From the NCBI GenBank assembly GCA_947628305.1, contig CANQZG010000001.1, positions 186,001 to 250,000 on the forward strand: DNA of 64,000 nucleotides, read 5' to 3'. The DNA is from an uncultured Muribaculaceae bacterium. GTDB lineage: Bacteria; Bacteroidota; Bacteroidia; Bacteroidales; Muribaculaceae. A model generated the notes under the pieces. It was not told the DNA's origin. It did no database searches and saw only the letters and a program-made list of their open reading frames with translations. Position numbers and translations under genes: made by a program. Positions 8,884 to 20,318 of the stretch are shown in pieces (the first letter of the stretch is position 1; each line of letters starts with the position of its first letter).

Positions 8884-8913
8884 AAAAAAAGAGTCAACCT
8901 TATCGGTTGACTC
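8884..8913 (-). terminator. Intrinsic terminator of tRNA-Pro
   Basis: Minus-strand hairpin with perfect 9-bp arms (8891-8899 and 8905-8913) and a 5-nt loop, followed on that strand by a run of seven T, 18 bp after the tRNA 3' end. Confidence 0.9.
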
Positions 8914-8931
8914 CCACGCTTTCTATTTTAG

Positions 8932-9007
8932 TCGGGGTGACAAGATTCGAACTTGCGACCACACGCCCCCCAGACGCGTACTCTAAACCGGGCTGAGCTA
9001 CACCCCG
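8932..9007 (-). tRNA. tRNA-Pro (anticodon GGG)
   Basis: The minus strand folds into a complete 76-nt cloverleaf: acceptor CGGGGTG / CACCCCG, D-arm GCTC / GAGT, anticodon stem CGCGT / GCGTG with loop CTGGGGG (anticodon GGG), and T-arm GCAAG-TTCGAAT-CTTGT. The discriminator base is A and CCA is not encoded. It reads CCC and CCT codons. It has its own promoter 23 bp upstream and two terminators downstream. Confidence 0.95.
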
Positions 9008-9029
9008 CGACTTTCTTTCAAAAGCGATG

Positions 9030-9061
9030 CAAAGGTATGGACTTTTTCCTTAACCGCCAAA
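9030..9061 (-). promoter_or_regulatory. Promoter of tRNA-Pro
   Basis: On the minus strand TTTG (9061-9058) is followed after exactly 20 bp by TACCTTTG (9037-9030), an ideal Bacteroidota -33/-7 pair, ending 23 bp before the tRNA 5' end. Confidence 0.85.
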
Positions 9062-9115
9062 CATCGCATCTTTCTTTTTGCATTTTTTCACACTTCGACA
9101 TCTTGATTTATCCGA

Positions 9116-9147
9116 TTTGCCTGTTTTAAAAAAAAATCGTATCTTTG
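9116..9147 (+). promoter_or_regulatory. Promoter reading towards gyrB
   Basis: TTTG (9116-9119), 20 bp, then TATCTTTG (9140-9147). The predicted transcript starts near 9153 and reads through the MITE-like element into gyrB, giving a leader of about 350 nt. Confidence 0.8.
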
Positions 9148-9163
9148 TTTGCTTTTTAAAGCA

Positions 9164-9208
9164 ATGAAACCACGCAAAGGCACATTGACCGACATGCCTT
9201 TGCAATAA
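9164..9208 (+). CDS. Possible 14-codon leader peptide
   Basis: An ATG at 9164 lies only about ten bases after the predicted transcription start and opens a 14-codon frame (MKPRKGTLTDMPLQ) ending in TAA. Its second half overlaps a 9-bp-arm hairpin (GCAAAGGCA 9174-9182, TGCCTTTGC 9195-9203). It matches no protein I know. It may be a leader peptide, or a chance ATG inside a structured 5' leader. Evidence is limited to its position. Confidence 0.25.
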   Translation: MKPRKGTLTDMPLQ

Positions 9209-9215
9209 GGACTAA

Positions 9216-11430
<2,215 letters not shown>

Positions 11431-11440
11431 CCCCCAACAT

Positions 11441-11544
11441 AGCGAGGTGCTTCCCCCTGTATCAGGGCGTAAAGTACCTCGCTAACTTTATATAGGCCAC
11501 ATACGTTATATAAGACATATAAGACTTATAGGACTTATAAGCAT
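11441..11544. repeat. Intergenic hairpin and TATAAGAC-type tandem repeat between gyrB and rnr
   Basis: An 8-bp inverted repeat (AGCGAGGT 11441-11448, ACCTCGCT 11476-11483) encloses a smaller hairpin. No T run follows, so it is a weak terminator candidate at best. After it come four degenerate copies of an 8 to 9-bp unit resembling TATAAGAC (about 11510-11544). Confidence 0.55.
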
Positions 11545-11588
11545 TATCTAAATATCAAAACAATCTCTGAAACAACCCCATCATATAT

Positions 11589-13802
11589 ATGTCACGTTCA
11601 TCATCAAGCCGTTCCAAGACACGCGACCTCGGCCAACTGGTCTCTGATTTCGTATTCAGTCAAAAAAACAATACATACAACTACAAACAGGTTTCCCATG
11701 CCATAGGAGCGACAACACCTGCCACACAGAAAGCCGTCGCCATGGCACTGGCCGAACTGGCGTTTGACGGCGACATCATCGAGGTCTCCCCGGGAAAATA
11801 CAAGTCGCCCGAACGCAACAACGTGTCAACGGGTGTGTTTGTACGCCGTTCCAACGGAAAGAACAGCGTCATCACAGACACCGACGGCGAATCGATATTC
11901 GTCGCCGAACGCAACTCGATGCACGCCCTGAACGGCGACAAGGTGCGCGTCAACATCGCCGCACGCCGCAAGGGGACGGAAGCCGAGGCCGAGGTCATCG
12001 AAATCATCGAAAAGAACGAACAGACATTCATAGGCACCCTACAGGTCGACCGCCATGAGGCATTCCTGCAGACTGATTCCAAGTTCCTCGCCACCGACAT
12101 CATCATCCCACGTGGCAAGCTGCGTGGCGGCAAGACCGGCGACAAGGCGGTCGTAAAAATTACCGACTGGCCCGACAACGCGAAAAGTCCACGCGGGGAA
12201 GTGCTCGACATCCTCGGCAAGACCGGCGAGAACCAGGCCGAAATGCACGCCATCCTTGCCGAGTTCGGCCTACCCTATAAATACCCTGCCAATGTCGAGG
12301 CGACCGCACAACGCATCGATGCCGGAATCACCGACGAAGTCGTGGCTAAACGCATCGACATGCGCGATGTCACCACATTCACCATCGACCCGCGCGATGC
12401 AAAGGATTTTGACGACGCACTGTCAATACGCCGTCTGCCTAACGGGAATTACGAGGTCGGGGTACACATCGCCGATGTGACCCATTATGTCCATCCCGAC
12501 ACCATTATCGACAAGGAGGCATATAAACGCGCGACATCGGTCTACCTCGTTGACCGCGTCGTCCCGATGTTACCCGAACATCTTTCCAACGGGATATGTT
12601 CGTTACGACCCGATGAGGACAAACTGACATTCTCATGTATTTTCGAAATGGATGAGAACGCCAAAATATTGAATTCACGAATCGCACGCACGGTGACGCG
12701 TTCCAACCGCCGTTTCACCTACGAGGAGGCCCAGGATGTCATCGAGACAGGCCACGGCCCATACTCGACCGAAATCCTGACTCTCGACCGCATGGCCAAA
12801 ATCATGCGCAAACAACGGTATGAGAACGGCTCGGTCGAATTTGACCGCCGCGAGGTGCGTTTCGAAATCGACGAGACCGGGCATCCCGTGAGTGTGTTCT
12901 TCAAGGAATCGAAGGACGCCAACAAGCTAATCGAGGAATTCATGCTACTCGCCAACAAGACAGTGGCAAAATTCATCGGTCAGCCACAGGGCCGTCACAA
13001 ACCCAAGGCATTTGTCTACCGTGTACACGATATGCCAGACCCCGGCAAACTAAGCGACCTGTCGACACTTGCCCGTGTATTCGGCTACAAAGTAAAGTCC
13101 AGCGGTTCGTCACGCGAGGTCAACCGCTCCCTCAACCGTATGCTTTGCGACGTCAAAGGCCACGGAGAGGAGAACCTACTTTCAACACTCGCCATCCGCT
13201 CAATGGCCAAGGCAGTGTATACGACCAACAACATCGGACACTACGGCCTTGCATTCGACTATTACACCCATTTCACATCCCCGATACGACGTTACCCCGA
13301 CATGATGGTTCACCGTCTTCTTGACCGATATCTCAACGGAGGGCGCAGCATGAATGTGGACAAACTCGAGGAACGTTGCAAACATTCATCGGAGATGGAA
13401 CAGCTCGCGGCCAGTGCCGAACGCGCATCCATAAAATACAAACAGGTGGAATTCATGGGCGAACGTCTCGGCGAAATCTACACCGGGACTATATCGGGTG
13501 TCACCGAATGGGGTTTATATGTCGAACTTGATGACAATATGTGCGAAGGCCTTGTCCCCATACGCGACCTCGCCGACGACTATTATGACTTCGATGAAAA
13601 GAACTACTGCCTCGTGGGTCGTCGCAACCACACCCGATACCGTCTCGGAGACAAGGTGAAAGTACAGGTCGCACGTGCCAACCTCGAGCGTAAGCAACTC
13701 GATTTCGCTCTCATGGAAGACAACGGCCGTCCCACCCAGGACTCATCTCCGCGCCGACCCGACAGCAAGAACAACGGAGGACGTCACCGACGTCGCCGAT
13801 AA
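11589..13802 (+). CDS. rnr: Ribonuclease R
   Basis: 737 aa processive 3'-5' exoribonuclease able to degrade structured RNA. The order is an N-terminal winged-helix and cold-shock region (residues 1-220), the RNB catalytic domain with FTIDPRDAKDFDDALSIR and HIADVTHYV, the HYGLAFDYYTHFTSPIRRYP motif, a C-terminal S1 domain (GTISGVTEWGLYVEL) and a short Arg-rich tail. The four RNB aspartates are in place. Ser-rich basic residues at the start are not conserved but the ATG is the only sensible one. It follows gyrB on the same strand across 158 bp of repeats. Confidence 0.96.
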   Translation: MSRSSSSRSKTRDLGQLVSDFVFSQKNNTYNYKQVSHAIGATTPATQKAVAMALAELAFDGDIIEVSPGKYKSPERNNVSTGVFVRRSNGKNSVITDTDGESIFVAERNSMHALNGDKVRVNIAARRKGTEAEAEVIEIIEKNEQTFIGTLQVDRHEAFLQTDSKFLATDIIIPRGKLRGGKTGDKAVVKITDWPDNAKSPRGEVLDILGKTGENQAEMHAILAEFGLPYKYPANVEATAQRIDAGITDEVVAKRIDMRDVTTFTIDPRDAKDFDDALSIRRLPNGNYEVGVHIADVTHYVHPDTIIDKEAYKRATSVYLVDRVVPMLPEHLSNGICSLRPDEDKLTFSCIFEMDENAKILNSRIARTVTRSNRRFTYEEAQDVIETGHGPYSTEILTLDRMAKIMRKQRYENGSVEFDRREVRFEIDETGHPVSVFFKESKDANKLIEEFMLLANKTVAKFIGQPQGRHKPKAFVYRVHDMPDPGKLSDLSTLARVFGYKVKSSGSSREVNRSLNRMLCDVKGHGEENLLSTLAIRSMAKAVYTTNNIGHYGLAFDYYTHFTSPIRRYPDMMVHRLLDRYLNGGRSMNVDKLEERCKHSSEMEQLAASAERASIKYKQVEFMGERLGEIYTGTISGVTEWGLYVELDDNMCEGLVPIRDLADDYYDFDEKNYCLVGRRNHTRYRLGDKVKVQVARANLERKQLDFALMEDNGRPTQDSSPRRPDSKNNGGRHRRRR

Positions 13803-13830
13803 CATACCCAACAATTATTATCACATTTTT

Positions 13831-16392
13831 ATGAAAAAAACATTACTCATGACTATCTTGGGGTTAGCCACGCTGACCTCATACGCGGCAACAGGCTCAA
13901 TGACCGACCCTTACAGCCTTGCAGCCGGGAAAAACACCGTCAGTTTCAATGGCGCGTCAAGCGTCTACTATTCAATCACACCGACTTCCGACAAAATGAT
14001 TGAACTGTCAGGCATTACAAACTGCACCATCTACTCGTCAAACATAACCGCCACCGGCGAAATCGAGAAAGACAGCTTCTCCTCCAACATCTATCTCCAG
14101 ACCAAGGCCGGCAACACCTATACCATCGAGGTCTCCAAAGGTTGGGGCAACGGTGAATCGGCCTTCACGGCTGAAATACATGACAACCCCTACGTCAATA
14201 TAACCACAGCCGACACTCCCATCACGTTCACCCCCTACATGCAGTTCCTCCCGCTCGGCGCGGTAGTTCCCTGCTATCTGCGATACACCGCAACCGAGGA
14301 CGGCGTACTGAAGTTCTTATTTTCAGCAAGCCCCAAGGAGGTAAGTTACACAACCGTCAACAACGGTCTTTACACTAAAACTGTCACCACCGACTATATC
14401 AGCGGAGGCGGCGGTTACAAAGGATATCTCGAAGTTGAAGCGGGAAAGACCTACTGGTTTCAGGTAAAAGGCGAAATCACAATGCTCGGTTCGGCGACAC
14501 TGATACACCCGGTGACAGGCCAAGACCCTGATTTCCCCTTCATAATCACACCCGGACAAAGCACTATCTTCCCCAAGGAAGCGGGCACTTATTATTACGC
14601 CATCGCCAATGACGGCAATGCCGGGTATCTGTTATTCCATGGCGACGAACCGTTCAAAGGAACCGCGATGGCCGGCCCTGCCCTCGCCTACCTCAACGAT
14701 AAGTCCACCGACCGCATCCACATACGCATGAAAGTGGCTGCCGCCTATAAATCCTACGCATTGAAACTGGAGCGCACCACAGCTTCAGCCAATGACCAAG
14801 CCTTTACGGCAACCTATTCCAATGAAGCATACGATATCTTTCCGGGGCAGTCAATCCAGGAAGGCACTGTCATAACGACCCCCGGCTACCCCGGACTGTA
14901 TTATTACACTTTCACATTCCCCACCGACGGACGAAACATCGTTGATATAACCACGCCTGACAACCTGAAAGGCTCTGACACAAAGGCGAGCATCTATTAC
15001 GCCAACAACCAGTATTCGCCCCTCGCGACAGGGACATCAATCAAATATGAAGGTGTTGCCGGGCGAGAGTACACCATAGCGTGGAACGTGAACCAAGCCG
15101 ACGCTCCCCTGCATTTCACTTTCACATTGTCATCGCCACCAAAGGGTGATTCAAAGGACAACCCTATAGACGCGATAATCGGTGAAAACACCGTGCCCGC
15201 CGGTACCACCAAATATCTCAAATATACAGCCACACAGGATTGCTGGCTTGTCATCACACCGGGGCAGGACTCAGGACTCGGGCAACCCGCGGTCAGCATG
15301 CTCCCTATACCATCCGACCCCTATATGCAGGCATGCGACATCAAGAAAGAGGACGGAAGCTATCTTGTCCTGGCCGAGAAAGGCCGAGGCTACCTCATTA
15401 TATTCAGCAATGTCGCCAAAGAGGGGAAATTCACCATAAGTGAACGTCCCACCGCGCAGGGATACACCCCCGCCAATCCTTTCATCGTGGAGAACAACGA
15501 AATAACATTACCGGCAACCCCCGGCCGCTACTGGTACAAATATACCGTACCGTCCACCGGGAAGCTCGAAATATCCACCGACCTCAAATACGAACGCTCG
15601 GCCAACCATCAGGACTATTCATTTGTATATTATTACAATCCCGACAACACCACCAACCGCCTTGGCGAACTTCGCCCCGACCTTGACAACGGCACATTTG
15701 CCAACCGCGTGTTAAACGTGACCGAAGGTGATGTCTACCTGATACAGGCAGGTTTTATCTCTGCTCAAAACAGCGGTAAAAAGGTCACGCTCACACCCCG
15801 CGGGCCTATTGCCGGAGAAACCCCTGAATTAGCAATCCCCATTCCATTCAACGGGGTCAAGTCTCAATACACCTTTGACCGTATAATCAACCACGTGGAA
15901 GAAGGCGTATGGTATTCATTGCCTTTAAACGCCGGAGCTTTCTCTTTAAAAGGCACAACCGACTGTTCATTTGACATCTCGGTATATGCCCCCGAGGACA
16001 CCCAACATGCACTGGCAACATCCAAAGAGATAGGTGTCGACTATGACGAGGACAATGAGAAATATATTTATGTATACGGCATTAATGAAATGAGTGTTCC
16101 CAAGGCTGGTTCTTATTTACTGTTCCTGTCTTACAACCCGGCATCGTTCACAGCCACACTGGAATGCGGGACATCAGGAATCAGCGACATCAATGCCCCC
16201 GCCGAAGTGACAGTGACCGCAGGGAACGGTTACATGGAAATCACCGGCGGGAACACGACCGTCAACGTCTATGACATTTCAGGGAAGGCCATTGCAACCG
16301 AAAAAATCAACGGCACGTCACGCCTCTCACTCACCGAAGGAATCTACATCGTGAAGGCCGGAAATAAAACATTCAAGGTGGCGATACGATAA
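13831..16392 (+). CDS. Large secreted T9SS cargo protein of unknown function
   Basis: 853 aa. The ATG at 13831 opens on a signal peptide (MKKTLLMTILGLATLTSYA). The body consists of repeated beta-sandwich-like modules with phrases such as KYTATQDCWLVITPG, RYTATEDGVLKFLF and YKYTVPSTGKLEIS, which resemble adhesin or pre-peptidase C-terminal domains. The last 75 residues (VNVYDISGKAIATEKINGT, then GIYIVKAGNKTFKVAIR) match a type A T9SS C-terminal sorting domain, so the protein should be exported by the Por/Gld machinery encoded at 33-40 kb and anchored or released at the surface. No enzymatic motif was seen. A strong terminator follows. Confidence 0.85.
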   Translation: MKKTLLMTILGLATLTSYAATGSMTDPYSLAAGKNTVSFNGASSVYYSITPTSDKMIELSGITNCTIYSSNITATGEIEKDSFSSNIYLQTKAGNTYTIEVSKGWGNGESAFTAEIHDNPYVNITTADTPITFTPYMQFLPLGAVVPCYLRYTATEDGVLKFLFSASPKEVSYTTVNNGLYTKTVTTDYISGGGGYKGYLEVEAGKTYWFQVKGEITMLGSATLIHPVTGQDPDFPFIITPGQSTIFPKEAGTYYYAIANDGNAGYLLFHGDEPFKGTAMAGPALAYLNDKSTDRIHIRMKVAAAYKSYALKLERTTASANDQAFTATYSNEAYDIFPGQSIQEGTVITTPGYPGLYYYTFTFPTDGRNIVDITTPDNLKGSDTKASIYYANNQYSPLATGTSIKYEGVAGREYTIAWNVNQADAPLHFTFTLSSPPKGDSKDNPIDAIIGENTVPAGTTKYLKYTATQDCWLVITPGQDSGLGQPAVSMLPIPSDPYMQACDIKKEDGSYLVLAEKGRGYLIIFSNVAKEGKFTISERPTAQGYTPANPFIVENNEITLPATPGRYWYKYTVPSTGKLEISTDLKYERSANHQDYSFVYYYNPDNTTNRLGELRPDLDNGTFANRVLNVTEGDVYLIQAGFISAQNSGKKVTLTPRGPIAGETPELAIPIPFNGVKSQYTFDRIINHVEEGVWYSLPLNAGAFSLKGTTDCSFDISVYAPEDTQHALATSKEIGVDYDEDNEKYIYVYGINEMSVPKAGSYLLFLSYNPASFTATLECGTSGISDINAPAEVTVTAGNGYMEITGGNTTVNVYDISGKAIATEKINGTSRLSLTEGIYIVKAGNKTFKVAIR

Positions 16393-16415
16393 AACACACT
16401 CAAAGCATAACGCGA

Positions 16416-16447
16416 CGAGAGCCGGGATTTCCGGCTCTCGTTTTTTA
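16416..16447 (+). terminator. Intrinsic terminator after the T9SS cargo gene
   Basis: 10-bp perfect stem (CGAGAGCCGG / CCGGCTCTCG, 16416-16425 and 16431-16440) with a 5-nt loop and six following T. Confidence 0.93.
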
Positions 16448-16451
16448 TTGC

Positions 16452-16459
16452 TACCTTTG
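16452..16459 (+). promoter_or_regulatory. Probable -7 box of polA
   Basis: TACCTTTG matches the -7 consensus 23 bp before the polA ATG. No TTTG is found at -33, where the preceding terminator stem lies, so the promoter is only partly supported. Confidence 0.45.
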
Positions 16460-16482
16460 CCGTCATTACAACACGCCTCATT

Positions 16483-19257
16483 ATGGAAGAAAAAAAGCTG
16501 TTCCTCCTCGACGCCTACGCGCTGATTTACCGCGCCTACTACGCACTGATACGTTCACCCCGCGTGACATCCAAGGGGTTGAACACCTCTGCGATTTTTG
16601 GGTTCTGCAACACCCTTGACGAAATTCTTCGCAAAGAAAAACCGTCACATATCGCAGTGTGTTTCGACCCTCCGGGAGGACATACGTTCCGCCATGATGT
16701 ATACCCCGAATACAAGGCTCAGCGCGACAAACAGCCGGAGGATATCACGCTTTCAATTCCATATATCAAAGAGATTTTAGAGGCATTCAACATCCCCGTC
16801 ATTGAAGTCGAGGGATATGAGGCCGACGATGTAATCGGCACACTGTCACGGCATGCCGAGCGCGAAGGGTTCACCACCTATATGATGACCCCCGACAAGG
16901 ATTACGGCCAGCTCGTGACCGAAAAGGTGCTGATGTACCGTCCCGCGCTCCGTGGCGAAGGGTTTGAATTGAGAGGGCCAGCCGAAGTGTGTGCCCGTTA
17001 CGGCATCCCGTCACCCAAGCGCGTAATCGACCTCCTCGCCCTTGAAGGGGACACGAGCGACAATATCCCGGGCTGTCCGGGCGTAGGTGAGAAAACCGCA
17101 CAGAAGCTAATCGAAGAATGGGGTACTGTCGAGAACCTTATCGAACATGTCGAGGAACTGAAAGGAGCACTTAAACGCAAAATCAGCGAGAACGCCGAAA
17201 AAATCATGTTCTCCAAATATCTCGTCACAATCAAGACCGATGTCCCCGTAGACATCCCGATTGAATCATTACGCCACAAGCAGGAGGACACTGAAAAACT
17301 CCTTGACATATACCGTCGTCTCGAGTTCAAGACATTCATAAAACGTCTTGAGGGACGTACCCCGGGTGGCGTCACGTCATCGCCCTCCCCTGCCGAGACC
17401 GACACCGTCTCAAACGGAATGGGTTCACTCTTTGACATACCCATGGATGAATCCAAGGTCGACACAGCCAAACTCCCCAACGGCGACTATCACGAAATCA
17501 CAGCCATCGATGATTTCAAACGGGCAATTGACGGAGCGATTGCATCAGGTACTGTCGCAATCAGTCTCTACGCCGTGGGTGAAGAAGCCATGACCGCACA
17601 TTGGAAAGGGTTCGCATTATCTACATCGCCCGGTAACGTGGATTACATATCGTTACCCGCCGTAGGTGAGGAACGCGTCAGAATAATGGAGACACTCGCC
17701 CCGTTGTTCACCTCTCCGGGAGTCATGATTATAAGCCACGACATCAAACGCGACATCATCCTCCTTAGACGGGACGGAATCGAGTTTTCATCGCGATATT
17801 TCGACACGGCAATCGCCCACTACCTGCTCGACCCTGAAAAAAAGCATCACCTCCCCGCCCTCGCTACCTGTTACCTCGACATCGAGATGCAGTCATCGCC
17901 GACCGATGCCCGCAAAGTATATCCTACAACCGAAATGGAGCCGACAGAGGCATTAGCACGCTACTGTGAGGAGGCAGATGTCATCCTAAGGTTAAAACCG
18001 CTGCTTGGAGCCGGCATAAAGGAGGAGGGCATGGAGCATCTTTTTGACGAAATAGAACTCCCCCTTGCAAGGGTGCTCGCCGACATGGAATGGAACGGCG
18101 CTCGCATCGACCCTGCCGAACTTCACACCCTGTCACGGCAATTGACCGCGCGTCTCAACAAAATGGAGGAGGAAGCCTACCAACTCGCCGGCGAGAGATT
18201 CAACCTCGGCTCACCGATGCAAGTGGGTGAAATCCTGTTCGGCAAACTCGCCATCGGTTCCAAGGCCAAGAAAACGACAAGAGGGTTCTATTCCACCACC
18301 GAGCAGATTCTTGAGAAACACCGCAACGACCATCCTCTCGTTGGATTGATTCTAAAAATCAGACGTCTGCGCAAGTTGCTCGCGACCTATATCGACACTC
18401 TACCTGGGCTTATCAACCCGTCCACGGGAAAAATCCACACCACCTATAACCAGACCGTCACCGCCACAGGCCGCATATCATCGACCAATCCCAATCTACA
18501 AAACATCCCCATACGCACAGATGACGGCCGCGAGATACGTCGCGCATTCATCGCCGACCCGGGCGACCTGTTCATGAGTGCCGACTACTCTCAAATCGAA
18601 CTCCGTCTCATGGCCGACCTGTCAGCTGACAAGGAAATGGTGGACGCATTCCTTTCAGGTGCGGATATCCATCAGGCGACCGCTGCCAAAATCTACCATG
18701 AGCGCATCGAGGATGTCACAGAAACCCAACGGCGCAACGCCAAAACCGCCAATTTCGGCATAATATACGGCATATCGGCATTCGGCCTGTCGGAACGCCT
18801 GTCGATTCCACGCGCCGAGGCCAAGATGCTCATTGACGGATATTTCTCCACCTATCCCCACATAAGGGACTACATGGACAACGCAATAGAGCGGGCACGC
18901 ACCGAGGGTTTTGTCTCCACAATCAAAGGGCGTAAACGTCGTCTGCCCGACATCAATTCGCGCAACTCGACCGTCAGGGGATATGCCGAGCGCAACGCAA
19001 TCAACGCGCCAATCCAGGGTTCGGCCGCCGACATCATCAAAATCGCAATGGTCAACATCCACCGACACATCATCGAGGCAGGCCTGAAATCGACCATGAT
19101 AATGCAGGTGCATGACGAACTGATTTTCAATGTCAAACCCGAAGAACTGCCACAGCTGCAGGAAATCGTCATCAACGACATGAAAGACGCCTACCACGGT
19201 CTCGTCCCCCTCGAGGTCGCATGCGGCACCGCCACCAACTGGCTCGAGGCCCATTGA
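16483..19257 (+). CDS. polA: DNA polymerase I
   Basis: 924 aa repair and Okazaki-maturation polymerase. The 5' nuclease domain (residues 1-290) has FLLDAYALIYRAYYALI, EGYEADDVIGTL and DNIPGCPGVGEKTAQKLI. The polymerase domain has motif A (MSADYSQIELRLMADLS), motif B (RRNAKTANFGIIYGIS) and motif C (MQVHDELIF). In the middle exonuclease-like domain the D-x-E of Exo I is missing (VAISLYAVGEEAM) and the Exo III Y-x3-D is disturbed, although IKRD of Exo II remains, so proofreading is probably lost. recO starts one base after the stop. Confidence 0.97.
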   Translation: MEEKKLFLLDAYALIYRAYYALIRSPRVTSKGLNTSAIFGFCNTLDEILRKEKPSHIAVCFDPPGGHTFRHDVYPEYKAQRDKQPEDITLSIPYIKEILEAFNIPVIEVEGYEADDVIGTLSRHAEREGFTTYMMTPDKDYGQLVTEKVLMYRPALRGEGFELRGPAEVCARYGIPSPKRVIDLLALEGDTSDNIPGCPGVGEKTAQKLIEEWGTVENLIEHVEELKGALKRKISENAEKIMFSKYLVTIKTDVPVDIPIESLRHKQEDTEKLLDIYRRLEFKTFIKRLEGRTPGGVTSSPSPAETDTVSNGMGSLFDIPMDESKVDTAKLPNGDYHEITAIDDFKRAIDGAIASGTVAISLYAVGEEAMTAHWKGFALSTSPGNVDYISLPAVGEERVRIMETLAPLFTSPGVMIISHDIKRDIILLRRDGIEFSSRYFDTAIAHYLLDPEKKHHLPALATCYLDIEMQSSPTDARKVYPTTEMEPTEALARYCEEADVILRLKPLLGAGIKEEGMEHLFDEIELPLARVLADMEWNGARIDPAELHTLSRQLTARLNKMEEEAYQLAGERFNLGSPMQVGEILFGKLAIGSKAKKTTRGFYSTTEQILEKHRNDHPLVGLILKIRRLRKLLATYIDTLPGLINPSTGKIHTTYNQTVTATGRISSTNPNLQNIPIRTDDGREIRRAFIADPGDLFMSADYSQIELRLMADLSADKEMVDAFLSGADIHQATAAKIYHERIEDVTETQRRNAKTANFGIIYGISAFGLSERLSIPRAEAKMLIDGYFSTYPHIRDYMDNAIERARTEGFVSTIKGRKRRLPDINSRNSTVRGYAERNAINAPIQGSAADIIKIAMVNIHRHIIEAGLKSTMIMQVHDELIFNVKPEELPQLQEIVINDMKDAYHGLVPLEVACGTATNWLEAH

Positions 19258-19258
19258 T

Positions 19259-19984
19259 ATGGTTGAGGAGCTGAATGCTGTTGTGTTGCGCGTCACGCCT
19301 TACAGCGACCGTCACGCGATTGTGGCGACCTATTCGCGTGAAATGGGGCGGGTGTCGTTGCTCGTTCCTGCGGGCAATTCCCGTGGGGCGGCGCGTGTGC
19401 GTGCAATGACAATGCCGTTGTCACTAATCACGTGCCAGGTGCAACTAAAACCGGGACAGGAAATCCTCAAAGTAAGCCAACTCGCGCCGCTTTATGTGGC
19501 CGACAACATCATTGCGTCCCCAATGCGACGACTTGTGGCGCAGTTTCTTGCCGAGACCCTGACCGTTGTTCTACGTGAGAGCCAAGCCGACGAAGCGATA
19601 TTCGACTACATCAGTCAGGCCGTGACGCTCCTCGACAGCGGACGTGACGAGTCAGTCGCCAATTTCCATCTATGGTTTCTTTACCGACTGTCGGCTCTCG
19701 TGGGTATAGAACCCGATATGTCAACCTACCGAGACGGATATTGTTTCGACATGCGCGAAGGGGTATTCAAACCGTCACAGCCGCTCGGCTCACCGTTCAT
19801 CTCATCTGCCGAAGCCACCACCATGGCCTCGCTCTCACGCATGAACGCCGACAACATGCATGTGTTCCGGTTCAACCGCAACGACCGCAACGCCGTCCTT
19901 GACGCGATTCTCGGATACTACTCGATTCACTACGCGTCACTGCGCTCCCTGCGTTCGTTGGAGGTGCTCCGTTCGCTCTTTTGA
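19259..19984 (+). CDS. recO: DNA repair protein RecO
   Basis: 241 aa. RecO helps RecR load RecA onto SSB-coated single-stranded DNA and anneals complementary strands. The N-terminal OB-fold is recognisable from NAVVLRVTPYSDRHAIVATY and GRVSLLVPAG, followed by the helical C-terminal domain. The ATG lies one base after the polA stop, so translation is coupled and both belong to one repair transcript. No zinc Cys cluster is seen, which is common for this phylum. A small open frame overlaps the 3' end on the other strand. Confidence 0.93.
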   Translation: MVEELNAVVLRVTPYSDRHAIVATYSREMGRVSLLVPAGNSRGAARVRAMTMPLSLITCQVQLKPGQEILKVSQLAPLYVADNIIASPMRRLVAQFLAETLTVVLRESQADEAIFDYISQAVTLLDSGRDESVANFHLWFLYRLSALVGIEPDMSTYRDGYCFDMREGVFKPSQPLGSPFISSAEATTMASLSRMNADNMHVFRFNRNDRNAVLDAILGYYSIHYASLRSLRSLEVLRSLF

Positions 19985-20101
19985 CACAGGCGCGTGCCTC
20001 ATCCTGACACGGTCGATTAACGAGCCGACAAAAACAGCGACAGCGACTGTAACCGTGACAATCAGCCAGCTGTAAAACGTGTGTTCAATATAAGGTTCCA
20101 T
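19937..20101 (-). CDS. Possible 54-aa single-span membrane protein
   Basis: A minus-strand ATG (20101) opens 54 codons: a short N-terminus (MEPYIEHTFY), one hydrophobic helix (WLIVTVTVAVAVFVGSLI), then a charged tail ending inside the recO 3' end. The hydrophobic helix with a positively charged C-terminal flank looks like a real transmembrane segment rather than random sequence. A 10-bp inverted repeat (20109-20118 and 20144-20153) lies upstream. There is no homologue I can name and no promoter box was found, so it remains a candidate. Confidence 0.4.
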   Translation of the reverse strand: MEPYIEHTFYSWLIVTVTVAVAVFVGSLIDRVRMRHAPVSKERTEHLQRTQGAQ

Positions 20102-20213
20102 AAATAAAAAGTTGTTTACACGGGTTCGACATCCTTTCCCATATAAACAACTTCATGATTCATTTGGTTTCGCGACATATCGGTGGGAAAGTGTTGCCCC
20201 CAAAATCAACATC

Positions 20214-20299
20214 GTAGGGACGCGCCAACGTGCGCGTCTGTTATCGCTACATTATTGATAATCGCCATTTTAGGGACGCGCACGTTGGCGCGTCCCTAC
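20214..20299. repeat. REP/BIME-like inverted pair 1
   Basis: Two facing copies of GTAGGGACGCGCCAACGTGC-type hairpins, 86 bp in all. Each copy has a GTAG head followed by a stem (GGACGCGC / GCGCGTCC type). The layout GTAG-hairpin, spacer, hairpin-CTAC is that of bacterial REP pairs mobilised by RAYT transposases. Related copies lie at 22127, 32375 and 43016. Confidence 0.75.
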
Positions 20300-20318
20300 G
20301 ATTTCGCATTAATCTCAA

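Noticed and set aside
11558-11575. AAACAATCTCTGAAAC before rnr as a MITE end
   Set aside because: It resembles the right terminal repeat of element B over about 10 bp, but no left partner, core or target duplication was found.
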